From NCBI RefSeq assembly GCF_035989265.1, contig NZ_JAYKZX010000003.1, forward strand, positions 3,174,358-3,238,357: 64,000 bases of DNA, in the 5' to 3' direction. Below are positions 61,291-64,000 of this stretch, one piece after another. Each line of letters begins with the position of its first letter. Position 1 is the stretch's first letter. This stretch comes from Sphingobium sp. HWE2-09 (GTDB taxonomy: Bacteria; Pseudomonadota; Alphaproteobacteria; Sphingomonadales; Sphingomonadaceae). The notes beneath the pieces are model-generated. The model searched no databases, was not told the DNA's origin, and saw only the letters and a list, made by a program, of their open reading frames with translations. The position numbers and the translations under genes were made by a program.

Positions 61291-62739
61291 TCACCCCGCC
61301 ACCATCTCCTCCGCCACCCAGCTTCCATGCACCTGATTGCGCAATCGCATCGGCACATGAATCCGTGCGATCGGTCCCTTTTCCGGATGCTCCGCCTCCA
61401 GCAGATGCACTTGCGACAACTGGCTGTCATGCTGGTCCACCACGAACAACAGCCAGCCCTCATGCCCCGCCTGCTTCGACGCGATATGGACATGTTCCTG
61501 CAAGGTCGTCTGCGGCCCTGCGTTATAGGCGCGCCGCTCGCCCGTCTTCACGTTCAACCGATAGAGCGTATTGAACCCGACCCCGACCGGCCCGGCCGCC
61601 AGCGGCGGGCCGTTGCCGGGGTCGAAGCCCTGATAATAGCTGATCTCATAATCCTTCATATGGTCCTTGTCCGCCACCCGCGGAAAGTCGCCCGGCGGCG
61701 CGATCGGCCGCTCGCTCCATGTGTTTGCCTGGCCCGCCAGGTCGAATGTCCAGCGCACCACCCCGTTGCGCGCGCCGCCCAATCGCGGCTCCAGTCCCGA
61801 ATCCCGCTGCATGAAGGGGAAGGGCACCATCTCGCTCAGCCCGAAATCGACATGGACGACCTCGCCTTCGCTAAACGCATTCATGAAGTGGAAGGACACC
61901 GCCGGCGGTCCCCGGAACCAGCGGATATCCTCCACCTTCCCCTCGCGCGGCATGATGCCGATCACGGTTTCCTCGTCCGGGTTCCACACCCAATGCGGCC
62001 CGCCCGCCTTCAATCGATCGAGGTCGGCGGTGACGGGAAAGAAGGGAAAGATCACATGGCTTTTGGTCACGGCAAAATCATGCACCATCCCGACATAGGG
62101 CGCTTCGAACCATTGTTCGCTGATCAGCTCGCCCGACGGATCGACGATCCCATAGGCAAAATCGCGGGTCGCCAGCCCCCCGGCCTCATAGCCGAACATA
62201 TACATATAGCCGGTATCGGTATCGATCCGCACATGCGCGGTGACGGTCTGGCTGCGCAACTTGCCGCCGAAATCATATTCGCCGATCGTCGCCAGCGTGT
62301 CGGGGTCCAGCTCCATCGGCCGCCCGTCTTCTTTCGTCGCCAGCAAACGGCCCGCGTGAAAGATCGGCGTCGTATTGGCCGCGCTGCGCCCCGGCGCATG
62401 GCGCACGCTGGCATCGTCGGTATAGGGATTGCGATAGCGCCCATAAAGCGATCGCCGCGCCTTACGGTCGTTCTTCAATCGCTCGGTCATCACATAGCGG
62501 CTCTTATAATCGACATGCCCATCCTCGATCAGGAACATGCTGATCATGCCGTCGCCCGACAAATAGGTGTCGTCCCCCTGCATCGGCGGATATTGCGGAT
62601 CGGGTGTCGCGCGATACCAGCGCCCGGCGATCTCCGCCGGAATCTCCCCCTCCACGACCAGGTCGTAAATATCCGCCTCGATGCGGGAAGGGGCGTTATA
62701 GCCGGTAAAGTCCATCGTCTGGGGGAAGGGCGTCGTCAT
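61291..62739 (-). CDS. Carotenoid oxygenase family: lignostilbene-alpha,beta-dioxygenase-like
   Basis: 482 aa from the ATG at 62739 (AGGA 10 bases upstream); the longer frame is out of character. The four iron-ligand histidines are visible in context: TAHVRIDTDTG, GMVHDFAVTKSHVIFP, VSFHFMNAFSEG and the C-terminal QVHGSWVAEEMV. Opening FTGYNAPSRIEADIYDLVVE is typical of bacterial stilbene cleavage enzymes such as LsdA/LsdD and NOV1/NOV2. These cleave the stilbene C=C bond to two aldehydes. Paired with a DUF3237 gene 46 bases upstream. Confidence 0.88.
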   Translation of the reverse strand: MTTPFPQTMDFTGYNAPSRIEADIYDLVVEGEIPAEIAGRWYRATPDPQYPPMQGDDTYLSGDGMISMFLIEDGHVDYKSRYVMTERLKNDRKARRSLYGRYRNPYTDDASVRHAPGRSAANTTPIFHAGRLLATKEDGRPMELDPDTLATIGEYDFGGKLRSQTVTAHVRIDTDTGYMYMFGYEAGGLATRDFAYGIVDPSGELISEQWFEAPYVGMVHDFAVTKSHVIFPFFPVTADLDRLKAGGPHWVWNPDEETVIGIMPREGKVEDIRWFRGPPAVSFHFMNAFSEGEVVHVDFGLSEMVPFPFMQRDSGLEPRLGGARNGVVRWTFDLAGQANTWSERPIAPPGDFPRVADKDHMKDYEISYYQGFDPGNGPPLAAGPVGVGFNTLYRLNVKTGERRAYNAGPQTTLQEHVHIASKQAGHEGWLLFVVDQHDSQLSQVHLLEAEHPEKGPIARIHVPMRLRNQVHGSWVAEEMVAG

Positions 62740-62785
62740 GTCGGGCGGTCCTGCGATAGGGGCATGAAGGGATCGGCGCGCGCGC

Positions 62786-63274
62786 CTACAGCAGCATGAA
62801 ATAATGGATGCGGTTGGCGCTGGGCACCTTCTCGGCCACGCCGACGAAGATATGCTTCGCCATCCAGTCATGCGGCCCTTCGGGTACGTCGAACTTGGGC
62901 GACACGCGCATATAATAGTCGTCATGGCCCACCGGTTCGTTGCGCGCCATCTTCTCCATCGCCTCCCCTTCGGCCCAGCGATAGCCGCGGCTTTGCAGAT
63001 AGATCGGCGTCCCATCATCCGCCTCCAGCATATAGCGCGCATCGAAATCGATCACGCCATTGGGCCGCACCAGTGGAAAGTCGCCGCCGCTCATCGGGAT
63101 CACCCGCCCCTTGATGCGCGGCCCCTCGAACGTCCCCTGCGCCGCCCACACCGCCGCGCGGGTCGTGCCCATGCTCGACGGCTTCAGGAAGATGGCGGGC
63201 GTCAGGTCGATGCTGACGGTAAAGGCGAATGTGAAGCGGGGCGCAAAGGGATGGGGCGGGGCGGTGTCGGTCAA
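62786..63274 (-). CDS. DUF3237-family protein 2 (PhcF/PhcG-like decarboxylase candidate)
   Basis: 162 aa from a TTG at 63274, chosen because AGGAGAG lies 7 bases upstream and the N-terminus then reads LTDTAPPHPFAPRFTFAFTV; the open frame begins at 63355. Shares with the protein at 57828 the blocks G-P-R-x-x-G-x-V-x-P-x-S-G-x-DF, VRPNGVIDF, LEADDGTPIYLQSRGY and FDVPEGPHDWMAK. It is directly upstream of the stilbene dioxygenase, consistent with making that enzyme's stilbene substrate. Function by context. Confidence 0.78.
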   Translation of the reverse strand: MTDTAPPHPFAPRFTFAFTVSIDLTPAIFLKPSSMGTTRAAVWAAQGTFEGPRIKGRVIPMSGGDFPLVRPNGVIDFDARYMLEADDGTPIYLQSRGYRWAEGEAMEKMARNEPVGHDDYYMRVSPKFDVPEGPHDWMAKHIFVGVAEKVPSANRIHYFMLL

Positions 63275-63341
63275 AATCTCTCTCCTGTGATGGCGGCCTT
63301 CAGGCCGTACCGGTTCAAAAACCGCGGATGACGCCCGCCCG

Positions 63342-63786
63342 TCATGGCGCGCCATCCATCAGTAACACCGGCTTGATCGCCCGGCCGTGATGGATGTCGT
63401 CAAAGCCCGCTGCGATGTCGGCGAGGGATGGAAGCGCAGCAACCGGTCGAACGGGAAGCGGCCCTGCCGCAAATGGTCGATCAGCATCCGGATGAACTGG
63501 CGTCGTCGGCATCCGTCGCGATCGCATCCGCCCGTTTGGCGACTCCGCCTAGCCAGCACTGCATGACGCCAATGCGCGCCGCCATCGGCATCGCGGCCCA
63601 GGCCGCCTGGTCGGCCCGCAACCGCGCTGCCCCGACCACGACATCGTCCGCGCCTGCGACATCGATGCTGAACGCGACCGCGCCGATCCGCGGATCGCGC
63701 GCTGGCAGGATGCGGCCGCCGTCCGTCTGCGCCGGGATCGTCCGGTCCGACGCCGCAGGGGACGCCTGTGTCGGGGCGGCCGCCAT
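63342..63786 (-). pseudogene. ALDH 5' remnant joined to alcohol dehydrogenase 3' remnant
   Basis: From the ATG at 63786 (GGAGAG 4 bases upstream) the frame reads like an aldehyde dehydrogenase N-terminus (GGRILPARDPRIGAVAF, ARLRADQAAWAAMPMAARIG) for about 95 codons. In another frame, from about 63510, the sequence is the end of a zinc alcohol dehydrogenase: MLIDHLRQGRFPFDRLLRF, then after a one-base loss ADIAAGFDDIHHGRAIKPVL, LMDGAP and a stop at 63342. So a deletion fused two genes and a later frameshift broke the second. Upstream of DUF3237 2 on the same strand. Confidence 0.65.
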
Positions 63787-63845
63787 ATCGCTCTCCATGC
63801 AACTTGACCGCATCGGGCCAATTCGTCCCATATCATTCTATTTTA

Positions 63846-63863
63846 TCATTGATAAGTCAAGAA
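63846..63863 (-). promoter_or_regulatory. Operator copy 5 upstream of the DUF3237-dioxygenase unit
   Basis: TCATTGA-TAAG-TCAAGAA matches TTGTTGA-N4-TCAACAA at 11 of 14 arm positions with the same spacing. It lies 60 bases before the remnant gene's ATG in an AT-rich stretch, where the promoter of the minus-strand unit (remnant, DUF3237 2, dioxygenase) is expected. Confidence 0.5.
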
Positions 63864-63931
63864 CATTGCGCGGCCGAGAAACCGCGTTTAACTGTCCAAC
63901 TCCCTGTCTCACGCCGGCGTCGGCGCGCCGG

Positions 63932-64000
63932 TCAATCCGCGTCGGGATCGCGGAAATTCAGCCGCCGCGTCACCGTATAATCCAGCACGCCGACCAGCAG
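63932..64000 (-). CDS. C-terminal end of an unidentified protein (5' end outside window)
   Basis: Minus-strand frame entering from the right edge and ending at a TGA at 63932-63934: LLVGVLDYTVTRRLNFRDPD, then AD. The hydrophobic start and charged tail suggest the end of a membrane protein. Too short to identify; it could belong to a transporter of the catabolic cluster. Confidence 0.5.
   Translation of the reverse strand: MLVGVLDYTVTRRLNFRDPDAD

Noticed and set aside
61135-62799. 554-codon plus-strand open frame
   Set aside because: Shadow of the stilbene dioxygenase gene on the minus strand.

Overview
This 64 kb window is high-GC, densely coded chromosomal DNA from an alphaproteobacterium. 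It is most likely a sphingomonad of the Sphingobium/Novosphingobium/Sphingomonas type. The evidence is gene content: a TonB-dependent receptor of the Xanthomonas/Caulobacter type next to a beta-propeller phytase, a CrtZ carotenoid hydroxylase, DUF6481 and DUF3237 proteins, a LigW-like decarboxylase, a lignostilbene-type dioxygenase and many GMC oxidoreductases. The genus is an inference.

Layout. 1-4671 (minus): a three-gene set of secreted DUF11-repeat proteins. The last is a very large protein that runs off the left edge and has no other label. 4981-7721: a CHASE4-type chemoreceptor, then a YjbE/TerC membrane protein behind a structured leader. 7708-14909: a probable tricarboxylate-uptake module (solute-binding protein, OprO/P porin, CitMHS carrier, AbrB-type membrane protein) divergent from a TctD/TctE-like two-component pair whose regulator seems to lack a normal start codon. 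14911-21849: small stress or unknown genes, CspA, CrtZ, MetC-SseA and QueF. 22164-29060: a secreted M1 aminopeptidase, then a phytase and a TonB receptor that diverge across a Pho-box-like site. 29065-39625: OPT transporter, HspQ, SGNH hydrolase, tRNA-Ser(CGA), PiT phosphate transporter, ZntB-like transporter, PPK2, a GMC oxidoreductase and a Crp/Fnr regulator. 39821-47373: cation/H+ antiporter, a second two-component system coupled to a secreted protein, TSUP permease, alanine dehydrogenase, a periplasmic cyclophilin and tRNA-Ser(GGA). 47604-50598: a YdeP/FdhF-like molybdoenzyme and a MarR regulator.

51009-63863 is the most interesting part. Two GMC oxidoreductases, two aldehyde dehydrogenases, two DUF3237 proteins, a LigW-like decarboxylase, a Rieske O-demethylase-type oxygenase and a lignostilbene dioxygenase-like enzyme lie in four transcription units around a TetR gene. 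The set matches the steps needed to break down a phenylcoumaran (beta-5) lignin dimer: side-chain alcohol oxidation, oxidation to the acid, decarboxylation with ring opening to a stilbene, stilbene cleavage, decarboxylation of 5-carboxyvanillate, and vanillate O-demethylation. A palindrome of the form TTGTTGA-N4-TCAACAA, perfect or degenerate, recurs at all five control regions of this cluster, including both sides of the TetR gene, so one regulon is likely. At the right end an aldehyde dehydrogenase 5' remnant is joined to a frameshifted alcohol dehydrogenase 3' remnant, which shows recent decay by deletion.

Phosphate handling is a second theme: phytase with its TonB receptor, the PiT transporter and PPK2. 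No CRISPR array, rRNA, intact insertion sequence or prophage was seen. Gene calls rest on reading translations and motifs by eye; no database search was possible.
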